Shown here: positions 28,670-36,674 of the stretch, piece after piece
Layout: every line of letters starts with the position of its first letter
Numbering within the stretch: the stretch's first letter is position 1
Assembly (NCBI RefSeq): GCF_026278345.1
Contig: NZ_CP111085.1
Location: forward strand, 1,376,001-1,440,000
From: Tellurirhabdus rosea
GTDB lineage: Bacteria; Bacteroidota; Bacteroidia; Cytophagales; Spirosomataceae
Length of the DNA stretch: 64,000 bases
Direction of reading: 5' to 3'
The notes under the pieces: model-generated
Seen by the model: the letters and a program-made list of their open reading frames with translations, nothing else
The model's database searches: none
Told to the model about the DNA's origin: nothing
Program-made: the position numbers and the translations under genes

Positions 28670-30136
28670 TTAGAAACCGTCGCGCAGTAGCGGTAAGCTC
28701 ATGCAGTGCGAACCGCCCCGGGCGCGGGAGAGCTCAGCCGACGGCAGCATGATGAAGGTGTTTTCGATGGTTTCCGGTGAGGCTTCGCCCCGTTCAAAAC
28801 GCTGCAGCAGCTCGGCGGCCCGGACCGTCTCAAAACCGGCCGCCCGAAACGCCTCGGCGGTTTTGTCGTTGCGGTCGTAGCCAATCACGACGCCGTCTTT
28901 CAGGGCCAGCAGGTTGCAGGAGTCGGTCCACTGTTCGCGGGCGCCGAACGGAAACTCGTTGTTGCCCGAGTAAATGAACTGAACCGGGTCGGTGCAGCCG
29001 AGGTCGTTCCGGCTGATGTCCGCAAGCAGGTCTTCCAGGTTTTCGATTTCAATCGGCTTGTGTTCAAGCCCTTTGTAAAACTGCAGAATCCGCAGGTCCT
29101 CCGACACGTCGCGCGGGGCGAAGAAGTGGAGGACGTCCCGTTTTTTGGCCTCGTCGCCCAGCCGACCCAGCGAGGCCAGCAGCACCCAGACGTTCTTTTT
29201 GACCTGCGTGAAAATAGTGTCGATATGCATGTAATCCCGTTTTTTCGGGATTTTGATGATGGTCACGGTGTCCACCACGCCTTTGTCGAAGACCTGCCGC
29301 ATGACCTGCTGGGCGGCGTAGAGCGTCGTCCGTTCGCTGCAACCGATGAGCAGGTGCCGGGGCGAAATCGTCATCACGTCGCCGCCTTCGAGCGTCGAAC
29401 GCGTATAGTCGCGGGCCACATCACTTTCGGGCAGCAGAAAGTGGTGCTCGTTGTCCGGTATCTCAATGATTTTGTTGCGGTAGGGCGCAAACAGCGGGTG
29501 GTAGAAAAAGATGTACTGCGACAGCAGTGCCTCCCGGGTCCGGGCCAGCTTGGCGGGCTTGTTGAGCAGAATGTGGTCGTTGATGACGATTCCGATGTCC
29601 CGCGTAAAAATAAAATTTGGCAGGGGCGCAAACAGCATCGTCTTGCTGTCCGGCAGCGAGCCCGAAATCAGGATTTTGGCCAGTTCGGGCGGGTCGTAGG
29701 TCGAAAGCTGGGTCAGCGTCTTGAAGCTCGTGCGCTCCACGGCGCAGATGCCCGCAATGAGTTTGGTCCGGATCACCTCGTCCTCCAGAATGTCGGCCAG
29801 CAGCCGCTGGATATCGATAACGGCGTCGGAGTTGAAGTAGTTGGGATGACCGGGTTTGTAGAACGAACGGGTGGGATCGGCATCAATTTCGGCCAGTTTG
29901 CCCTGCACTTTTTCGGGATCCAGAAAATAAAGCAGCAGCTTGACGTAGTAGTCGTATTCGTCGCGGCGCATCGTGTCGATGTGCACAATATCTTCAAACA
30001 GCCAGTCCTGCGCTTTGGAGGGGACCACCTTGCCCAGGCCCCGGTCCGGACTGTGAATCAGCAGCCGCCTAAGTGTTCCAATTTCCGAAGTGACATTGAT
30101 TTTTGACGCAACCGTTTGCGTTTTTCCATTTTTCAT
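28670..30136 (-). CDS. Arginine deiminase-family protein
   Basis: About 488 residues from the ATG at 30136; an upstream in-frame ATG at 30151 adds only five residues. ADI landmarks include VTSEIGTLRRLLIHSPD, FTRDIG, LEGGDVMTISPRHLLIG, HIDTIFTQV, and a C-terminal GGSHCMSLPL with the nucleophile cysteine. The expected reaction is arginine to citrulline plus ammonia. It is longer than classical ArcA (about 410 residues) because of an insert between about residues 60 and 140. There is no arcB/arcC here; the partner in the apparent operon is the ctlX-like gene. Confidence 0.87.
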   Translation of the reverse strand: MKNGKTQTVASKINVTSEIGTLRRLLIHSPDRGLGKVVPSKAQDWLFEDIVHIDTMRRDEYDYYVKLLLYFLDPEKVQGKLAEIDADPTRSFYKPGHPNYFNSDAVIDIQRLLADILEDEVIRTKLIAGICAVERTSFKTLTQLSTYDPPELAKILISGSLPDSKTMLFAPLPNFIFTRDIGIVINDHILLNKPAKLARTREALLSQYIFFYHPLFAPYRNKIIEIPDNEHHFLLPESDVARDYTRSTLEGGDVMTISPRHLLIGCSERTTLYAAQQVMRQVFDKGVVDTVTIIKIPKKRDYMHIDTIFTQVKKNVWVLLASLGRLGDEAKKRDVLHFFAPRDVSEDLRILQFYKGLEHKPIEIENLEDLLADISRNDLGCTDPVQFIYSGNNEFPFGAREQWTDSCNLLALKDGVVIGYDRNDKTAEAFRAAGFETVRAAELLQRFERGEASPETIENTFIMLPSAELSRARGGSHCMSLPLLRDGF

Positions 30137-30372
30137 ACAGGCGACATCCACACAGTGTGGCGGGTTGTTTGTGTGGCAAGTTACAGGATTGCCCTGTCAA
30201 AAAAAATGAAAACTCCCGCCGGAAAAAGGGGCCGCCGGAACGAAAAGTTTCCAATCATGTGTTACCAAAAAATACGGCTGCGGGTTGTCTTTGAAGGATT
30301 TATTGGCAAAAGGGCAAGTAACAAATCATCAGCAAAAATTGTTAAGCCAACGGAATAAATCTTTGTTTCCAC

Positions 30373-30380
30373 TACCTTTG
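30373..30380 (+). promoter_or_regulatory. -7 element of the suf operon promoter
   Basis: TACCTTTG is an exact TANNTTTG match, 35 bases upstream of sufC. No clear -33 TTG at standard spacing. It indicates that sufC is the first gene of its transcript. Confidence 0.6.
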
Positions 30381-30414
30381 CGGCGCAAAATTCACCAGAA
30401 ATCACTCTCTCAAT

Positions 30415-31170
<756 letters not shown>

Positions 31171-31173
31171 ATC

Positions 31174-31277
31174 GTTTAAGGTTCGGGGTTTAAAGTGTAA
31201 CGCCAGTCTCCGTTACGCTTTGTCCTTTACACGTTAACCCGTATCGACGGACCGCCTTACACGTTAAACTTTAAACG
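31174..31277. repeat. 7-nt-periodic intergenic hairpin (sufC-sufD)
   Basis: Left arm units GTTTAAG/GTTCGGG/GTTTAAA/GTGTAAC; the far right side (TTACACGTTAAACTTTAAACG) is their approximate complement. An inner GTAACG/CGTTAC stem is also possible. The right arm ends three bases before the sufD ATG. Confidence 0.6.
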
Positions 31278-31280
31278 AAA

Positions 31281-32600
31281 ATGACCAATCAACCACATAA
31301 CGACCTGAAATCCCGTCTGCTGTCCGATTTTCAAACGGCGGAGGAGCGGATGAATGGCGAGAGCAAGTCGGCCCTGCACCAGCTTCGTCGCGAGGCGCTT
31401 CAGGAATTCGACCGCATGGGTTTCCCGACTCTGAAACATGAGGAGTGGAAATACACCAACGTCAGCAGCCTTGTCCGGGAAGCGTTCGATTTCAACGCCC
31501 CCGCCGCCGTAACGGCCGAGGACCTCGAACCGCTGCAGATCAACCACCTCGAAGGCAATATTCTGTTTTTTGTTAACGGCCGGTTCCAGCCGCAGCTGTC
31601 GACAATCGTCAGCCCGGCCAGCCAACTGAGCATTATCCCGTTTGCCGAAGCGGTGAAAACGATGCCGGACCTGATCGAGTCGTACTTTGCCAAGTACGCC
31701 GACTACCGCGACAACGCCTTCACGGCCCTGAATACGGCCTTTGCCAACGACGGCGTGGTGATTCACGTTCCGGCGGGCAAGACGGTCGAGCAGCCGGTTG
31801 TGCTCCGCTTCATCTCCGACGCCCGTACGGCCAACGTCGCTTCGCAGCCGCGCAACCTGTTTATCGCCGGAAAAAATTCGGAGGTGAAAGTCGCCGAATC
31901 GTTCCGGACGATGGGCGACGGGGCCAGCTTTGTAAACGTCGTGACGGAGATCGTGCTGGACGAAGACGCCCGCCTGGATTATTACAAAATTCAGAACGAG
32001 TCGGACCGCGCGTACCATATCGGCACCACCCAGGTACACCAGAAAGACCGCAGCCATTTCTATTCGGCCACGGTGACGCTGGACGGCGGTTTCATCCGCA
32101 ACAACCTCAACATTGCCCTCGACGGTCAGCACTGCGAAGCCTTCATGTACGGCATGTATTTCCCCAACGGCCGCCAGCATGTCGACAACCACACGCTGGT
32201 GGACCACCGCATGCCGAACTCCTACAGCAGCGAGCTTTACAAAGGCATTCTGGAAGACAAGGCCACGGGCGTATTCAACGGCAAGATTTTCGTGCGCCCC
32301 GACGCACAGAAGACCAACGCCTACCAGTCCTGCAAAAACGTGGTGCTCTCGGCCGACGCTCAGATGAACACCAAGCCCCAGCTGGAAATCTACGCCGACG
32401 ACGTGAAATGCTCGCACGGCACCACGACCGGCAAACTGGACGAAGAAGCCCTTTTCTACCTCCGTTCGCGCGGTATTCCCAGAGACGAAGCCATGGCCCT
32501 GCTGATGTTCGCCTTTGCCGAAGACGTGATCCAGAACATCCGCATCGACGCCCTGCGCGAACACCTCGAAAAGCGGATTCAGGACAAACTTTCCCGATAG
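31281..32600 (+). CDS. sufD: Fe-S cluster assembly protein SufD
   Basis: A 439-residue scaffold protein that pairs with SufB and SufC. The N-terminal helical part includes GFPTLKHEEWKYTNVS, the classic SufD entry motif. The long beta-helix follows, and the C-terminal core has YADDVKCSHGTTTGKLDEEALFYLRSRGI. It lies between sufC and sufS, each pair separated by a member of the hairpin family. Confidence 0.95.
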   Translation: MTNQPHNDLKSRLLSDFQTAEERMNGESKSALHQLRREALQEFDRMGFPTLKHEEWKYTNVSSLVREAFDFNAPAAVTAEDLEPLQINHLEGNILFFVNGRFQPQLSTIVSPASQLSIIPFAEAVKTMPDLIESYFAKYADYRDNAFTALNTAFANDGVVIHVPAGKTVEQPVVLRFISDARTANVASQPRNLFIAGKNSEVKVAESFRTMGDGASFVNVVTEIVLDEDARLDYYKIQNESDRAYHIGTTQVHQKDRSHFYSATVTLDGGFIRNNLNIALDGQHCEAFMYGMYFPNGRQHVDNHTLVDHRMPNSYSSELYKGILEDKATGVFNGKIFVRPDAQKTNAYQSCKNVVLSADAQMNTKPQLEIYADDVKCSHGTTTGKLDEEALFYLRSRGIPRDEAMALLMFAFAEDVIQNIRIDALREHLEKRIQDKLSR

Positions 32601-32607
32601 AAGGTGA

Positions 32608-32707
32608 AATTAAAAGTTAAAAATTAAAAGTTAAAAGTAGGTCTCCTGTTGCCTGGATCAGTGCGTAGCAGAACCTACTTTTAACTTTTAATTTTTAACT
32701 TTTAACT
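32608..32707. repeat. 7-nt-periodic intergenic hairpin (sufD-sufS)
   Basis: A 35-bp stem with one mismatch: 32608-32642 pairs with 32673-32707 around a 30-base loop. The arms are runs of TTAAAAG/TTAAAAA heptamers ending in TAGGT. GC content is far below that of the flanking genes. Confidence 0.92.
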
Positions 32708-32758
32708 GAATCAGTTTCTCTCTATGCGTGTTATCTTTCCGTAGCAATACCAATCTCT

Positions 32759-33997
32759 ATGCAGGTCGTTTCACACGAAATTCTTGACACAGAAGCCATT
32801 CGCCGCGATTTTCCGGTGCTTCACCAGAAGGTGAGCGGCCGGGATCTGGTGTATTTTGACAACGCCGCCACGACCCAGAAGCCCAAGGCAGTGATCGACG
32901 CCCTGACCGGATACTACGAAGGATACAACGCCAATATTCACCGGGGCATCCACCACCTCGCCGAAAAGGCTACGGGTGCGTTTGAGGCTACCCGGATAGC
33001 TATCCAGCGCTTCCTGAACGCCGCGCATGTCGAGGAAATCATTTTCACCTACGGCACCACGGACGGCATTAACCTGGTGGCGCAGACGTACGGCCGGAAA
33101 TTCCTCGGCGAAGGCGACGAAATTATCATTTCCACGATGGAACACCACTCCAACATCGTCCCCTGGCAGATGCTCTGCGAGGAACGCGGCTGCGTGCTGA
33201 AGGTGATTCCGGTGGATGACAACGGGGATCTGATTCTCGAAGAATACGAAAAGCTGCTGACCGACCGGACCAGATTTGTCTCGGTCGTGTACGTTTCCAA
33301 CGCGCTGGGCACGATCAATCCCGTCAAGACCATCATCGACAAGGCGCATGCCGTCGGGGCGAAGGTGCTCATCGACGGAGCGCAGGCCACCTCCCACCTC
33401 GACATCGACGTGCAGGCGCTGGACCCTGACTTTTTTGTCTTTTCGGCCCACAAGCTCTACGGCCCGACGGGCATGGGCGCGCTGTACGGCAAGCGGGAAG
33501 TGCTCGAAGCCATGCCCCCCTGGCGCGGTGGCGGCGAGATGATCAAGGAAGTCACGTTTGAAAAGACAACCTATAACGACCTGCCCTACAAGTTCGAAGC
33601 CGGAACGCCGAACATTGCCGACGTCATTGCCACGCAGTACGCCCTCGAATACGTGGACACCCTCGGTAAGAAGAACATCGCCGCCCACGAAAACCAGCTG
33701 CTGGCCTACGCCACCGATGCCCTTTCCAGCATCGACGGACTCCGGCTTGTCGGCACGGCGAAAGAAAAAATCAGCGTGGTTTCGTTCGTCATGGACGGCA
33801 TTCACCACCAGGACATCGGCGTTATTCTCGACCAGCAGGGCATTGCCGTCCGGACGGGTCACCACTGCACCCAGCCGTTGATGCGCCGCTTCGGCATTGC
33901 CGGAACCACCCGGGCGTCGTTTGCCGTTTACAACACGACCGAAGAAATCGACCGGCTGGTACAGGGGCTGCACCGGGTGAAGAAGATGATGCTGTAA
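32759..33997 (+). CDS. sufS: Cysteine desulfurase SufS
   Basis: A 412-residue PLP enzyme that releases sulfur from cysteine for the Suf scaffold. Motifs: YFDNAATTQKP at the N-terminus, the HHSNIVPWQ stretch, the PLP lysine in FSAHKLYGPTGMGALYG and the active-site cysteine in RTGHHCTQPLMRRFG. All are group II (SufS/CsdA) features. Sulfur is passed to SufE, encoded downstream beyond a toxin-antitoxin insertion. Confidence 0.97.
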   Translation: MQVVSHEILDTEAIRRDFPVLHQKVSGRDLVYFDNAATTQKPKAVIDALTGYYEGYNANIHRGIHHLAEKATGAFEATRIAIQRFLNAAHVEEIIFTYGTTDGINLVAQTYGRKFLGEGDEIIISTMEHHSNIVPWQMLCEERGCVLKVIPVDDNGDLILEEYEKLLTDRTRFVSVVYVSNALGTINPVKTIIDKAHAVGAKVLIDGAQATSHLDIDVQALDPDFFVFSAHKLYGPTGMGALYGKREVLEAMPPWRGGGEMIKEVTFEKTTYNDLPYKFEAGTPNIADVIATQYALEYVDTLGKKNIAAHENQLLAYATDALSSIDGLRLVGTAKEKISVVSFVMDGIHHQDIGVILDQQGIAVRTGHHCTQPLMRRFGIAGTTRASFAVYNTTEEIDRLVQGLHRVKKMML

Positions 33998-34002
33998 TCC
34001 TG

Positions 34003-34092
34003 TTTTCGGTTGTCCGTTTTCGGTTTTCTGTTGCGCTGCCTCACTATTTATTCTCTGAGTATCCAAAACAACGGAAAACGGACAACAGAAAA
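34003..34092. repeat. 7-nt-periodic intergenic hairpin (sufS-antitoxin)
   Basis: The core stem is 23 bp with two mismatches (34003-34025 with 34070-34092). The arms are TTTTCGG/TTGTCCG/TTTTCGG/TTTTCTG heptamers and their complement, and continue imperfectly on both sides. Confidence 0.85.
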
Positions 34093-34111
34093 CTGAAAAC
34101 TCACAACCGAT

Positions 34112-34324
34112 ATGCTTACGGAAGTCACACTGAAAAAGAGCCAGGTTATCGACAGCTTTCGGGACTTGCCGGAGGAGGTAACGGCTGACGAGTTGATTGA
34201 GAAGATTTTATTTATTCAGAGCGTTGAGCGGGGATTGCAGCAATCGGAACGTGGCGAAGTGACGCCGCACGACCAATTTATGCAGGAGCTTAAAGCAATG
34301 AAAAAAGATGATCGCCTGGAGTGA
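34112..34324 (+). CDS. Probable antitoxin of a type II toxin-antitoxin pair
   Basis: A 70-residue acidic/charged protein, MLTEVTLKKSQVIDSFRDLP at the start, with a central helix predicted around ELIEKILFIQSVERGL. It overlaps the downstream toxin gene by 17 bases, the usual antitoxin-toxin arrangement. Antitoxins of this size with an N-terminal DNA-binding or dimerisation part and C-terminal toxin-neutralising tail are common beside ParE/RelE toxins in Bacteroidota. GC looks lower than in suf genes. Function is inferred from context. Confidence 0.7.
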   Translation: MLTEVTLKKSQVIDSFRDLPEEVTADELIEKILFIQSVERGLQQSERGEVTPHDQFMQELKAMKKDDRLE

Positions 34325-34589
34325 CGAAGCAAAAGAAACTACCAGAGATATTTACGCCAAATTGTTAGAAGAATCGTCTGTTTACGCCGAAAACTGGCTG
34401 ACAGAACTGGAACATAAGCTTGAGTTGCTCGAACAGTTCCCGGAAATGGGAAGACAGGTTCCGGAATTTGGTCTTTCTTTTATTCGGGAAGTTTTTGTCA
34501 AAAAATACAGGTTAGTCTATTCCTATTTGAACCAGAACATTACCATTGTTGCCATACGCCCGATGGGCCGGCCACTTGGCAGAATATAA
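34308..34589 (+). CDS. RelE/ParE-family toxin
   Basis: A 93-residue toxin-fold protein. Family pattern: IAWSDEAKETTRDIYAKLLE at the N-terminus, LLEQFPEMGRQVPEFG in the middle, then IREVFVKKYRLVYSYLNQNI and a terminal VAIRPMGRP. Targets are either ribosome-bound mRNA (RelE) or gyrase (ParE); the sequence does not decide. It starts inside the antitoxin gene and ends three bases before sufE, so the pair sits inside the suf operon. Base composition is visibly lower in GC than its neighbours, suggesting transfer. Confidence 0.85.
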   Translation: MIAWSDEAKETTRDIYAKLLEESSVYAENWLTELEHKLELLEQFPEMGRQVPEFGLSFIREVFVKKYRLVYSYLNQNITIVAIRPMGRPLGRI

Positions 34590-34592
34590 CCG

Positions 34593-35021
34593 ATGACCAT
34601 CAACGAGAAACAGGACGAAATCATTGAGGAGTTTGACCTCTTCGACGATCCGCTGGATAAAACGCAGTACATCATCGACCTCGGCAAGAAGCTGCCGCCC
34701 TTGTCTGACCAGTACCACCAGGACCGAAACCTGATTCCGGGCTGCCAGTCAAAGGTCTGGCTGCATTCCGAGATGCGGGGCGAGGTGGCGCACTTTGAAG
34801 CCGACAGCGAGCCGACCGCCCAGATCAGCAAGGGCCTTGTCAGTCTGCTGATTCGGGTGCTGAACGACGAAAAGCCGGAGCACATCGCCGCGGCTGATCT
34901 GTATTTCATCGACCGCATCGGCCTCAGCAGCCTCGTCACCTCCCGGCGGGCCGGCGGACTGGCTTCGATGCTCAGAAAAATGAAGGAATTTGCGGTCGCC
35001 AACGCCGCGGTTAACAGTTAA
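34593..35021 (+). CDS. sufE: Cysteine desulfuration protein SufE
   Basis: A 142-residue sulfur acceptor for SufS. The sulfur-carrying cysteine is in LIPGCQSKVWL, preceded by the usual KTQYIIDLGKKLPPL segment. The C-terminal IGLSSLVTSRRAGGLASML is also typical. It starts three bases after the toxin stop codon, so it is probably co-transcribed with the toxin-antitoxin pair and sufS. Confidence 0.95.
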   Translation: MTINEKQDEIIEEFDLFDDPLDKTQYIIDLGKKLPPLSDQYHQDRNLIPGCQSKVWLHSEMRGEVAHFEADSEPTAQISKGLVSLLIRVLNDEKPEHIAAADLYFIDRIGLSSLVTSRRAGGLASMLRKMKEFAVANAAVNS

Positions 35022-35044
35022 AACGCCAAGCCGTGTTTTTACCC

Positions 35045-35356
35045 ATGTCTGAAACCGAACTGAAAGAAAAAGTTGTTGAGGCCGTGAAGACGGTATACGA
35101 CCCCGAAATCCCGGTGGATGTGTACGAGCTCGGGCTTATCTACGACATCAAGATATTCCCGGTGAACAACGTCTACGTGCTGATGACGCTGACCTCGCCC
35201 TCCTGCCCTTCTGCCGGGACCATTCCGGCCGAAATCGAGCAGCGAATCCGCGAGATTGAAGGCGTCAACGATGTCAGCGTCGAACTCACCTTCGACCCGC
35301 CCTACTCGACCGAAATGATGTCGGAAGTAGCGAAGCTGGAGCTGGGATTTATGTAA
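35045..35356 (+). CDS. DUF59/MIP18-family protein (SufT-like)
   Basis: A 103-residue protein from the ATG at 35045; the GTG at 35033 is less likely. The signature VKTVYDPEIPVDVYELGLIY and LTSPSCPSAGTIP mark the MIP18/DUF59 family that helps in Fe-S protein maturation. Located between sufE and the bacilliredoxin gene, a conserved Bacteroidota arrangement. Probably cytoplasmic Fe-S carrier or maturation factor. Confidence 0.92.
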   Translation: MSETELKEKVVEAVKTVYDPEIPVDVYELGLIYDIKIFPVNNVYVLMTLTSPSCPSAGTIPAEIEQRIREIEGVNDVSVELTFDPPYSTEMMSEVAKLELGFM

Positions 35357-35390
35357 ATTTTCATTTTAAACTTTAAATTTTACCCTGCAT

Positions 35391-35816
35391 ATGTATCCTC
35401 CTCATTTAGTTGCCCCGATGAAGGCCGACCTGGTAAACGCCGGGTTCCAGGATCTTGCCACGGCTGAGGACGTGGTGAATACGATGGAAAACGCCGAAGG
35501 CACCATGCTCGTTGTGGTTAATTCGGTCTGTGGTTGTGCGGCCGGGGCTGCCCGTCCGGGCGTGAAGGCGGCGGTTGCGGCCAGCGACATCAAGCCGGAC
35601 AAACTGGTGACGGTGTTTGCCGGTGTGGATCAGGAAGCAACGGCCAAGATGCGGGAGTACCTCCTGCCCTACCCGCCGTCGTCGCCGTCAGTAGCGCTGT
35701 TCAAGGATGGCGAACTGGTTCATTTTATTGAGCGCCACCACATCGAAGGCCGCTCGGCCCAAATGATCGCCCAGCACCTGGTGATGGCGTTCGAAGAGTT
35801 CTGCGAAAAAGCGTAA
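35391..35816 (+). CDS. BrxA/BrxB-family bacilliredoxin
   Basis: A 141-residue thioredoxin-fold protein with the CGC active site in VVNSVCGCAAGAARPG. The YLLPYPPSSPSVALFKDGEL and HHIEGRSAQMIAQHL stretches are family-typical. In Firmicutes these enzymes remove bacillithiol from oxidised proteins. It is the last gene of the suf operon, consistent with thiol and Fe-S homeostasis. Confidence 0.93.
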   Translation: MYPPHLVAPMKADLVNAGFQDLATAEDVVNTMENAEGTMLVVVNSVCGCAAGAARPGVKAAVAASDIKPDKLVTVFAGVDQEATAKMREYLLPYPPSSPSVALFKDGELVHFIERHHIEGRSAQMIAQHLVMAFEEFCEKA

Positions 35817-35819
35817 CGC

Positions 35820-36005
35820 GGGAAAAGACAAAAGAGTAAAGACAAGAGACAAAAGACGGGAGCTCGGCAGATCAGAGTTTCCTATCCTTTGTCTCTTTTT
35901 CTTTTGTCCCAGATCGCTTGTCCCTTGTCACTTCTCTCCCCACCCCATCTCTCTTCTTTCTTATCTCTTTCCTCCTTTTTCTTTTCTCTCATCTCTTGTC
36001 CCCCC
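35820..36005. repeat. Asymmetric 7-nt-periodic hairpin with expanded pyrimidine arm
   Basis: The left arm, about 40 bases of GACAAAA/GAGTAAA/GACAAGA-type units (35820-35860), complements 35885-35910 (TTTGTCTC...TTTTGTCCC). The right side then continues as an almost pure pyrimidine tract to about 36005. Read on the minus strand this tract is further degenerate heptamers (GACAAGA, GATGAGA, GATAAGA and so on). It lies between convergent bacilliredoxin and ridA-like genes. Confidence 0.75.
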
Positions 36006-36006
36006 T

Positions 36007-36492
36007 TCAAAGCGGATACGCCGCCACCAGTTCAATCTCAATGAACTTGTCGGGATGCACCAGCGAGGCCAGGCCGACGGTCGAGCGGATGGGCTTCACC
36101 GGATTTTCCTTCGTTCCGAAATACTGCGCGTAGGCATCAAACCAGCCCTGATAATCGTGCTTACCGCCCTGAAAGCGGTCGGGGGCGACGTACACCCGCA
36201 GCATAATCACATCTTTGAAAGACAGGCCGCGGCTTTTCAGCGTTTTCTCGAACGTCTTCAGAATGTCCAGCGCCTGCATTTTGGTGTTCCCAAACCGTTT
36301 ATACGTTCCTTCGGCGGCGGTACTGTCGGCCACCCCGGCCACTATGCCGCTGGTCCAGAGCATTTTTTTGCCCGCCGGAATAATGGCTCCCGACGAGATT
36401 GGAGAGGCGGTCGAACCGTAGTACTCTACCTGCTGGGCCGACCCGCTCAAAGCACCCAGCAAAAAAACCAGACCGATAAGAACTGTTTTCAT
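36007..36492 (-). CDS. Exported RidA/YjgF-family protein
   Basis: 161 residues from the ATG at 36492 (MKTVLIGLVFLLGALSGSAQ signal peptide); an upstream ATG at 36519 is possible but lies before the signal sequence. The RidA core shows TKMQALDILKTFEKTLKSRG, DVIMLRVYV and PIRSTVGLASLVHPDKFIEIELVA. Family members deaminate reactive enamine/imine intermediates. Export is unusual relative to cytoplasmic RidA. It is divergent from a flavoprotein oxidase gene whose reaction would yield imines, a plausible functional pairing (inference). Confidence 0.88.
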   Translation of the reverse strand: MKTVLIGLVFLLGALSGSAQQVEYYGSTASPISSGAIIPAGKKMLWTSGIVAGVADSTAAEGTYKRFGNTKMQALDILKTFEKTLKSRGLSFKDVIMLRVYVAPDRFQGGKHDYQGWFDAYAQYFGTKENPVKPIRSTVGLASLVHPDKFIEIELVAAYPL

Positions 36493-36674
36493 CTTTTCCG
36501 GTAAAATTGAATTTAACATGTAAATTATTGGGATTTTCTAAAAATTAACACTACATAATTTTACGAATCCAACAATTATAAAAATTATATTTTACCAAAA
36601 TCAAAAGTGTCGTTAAATTAACGCAGCGCCGCACGCACTTATCCTACGTATTTAACCACTTAAACTACGGTAGA

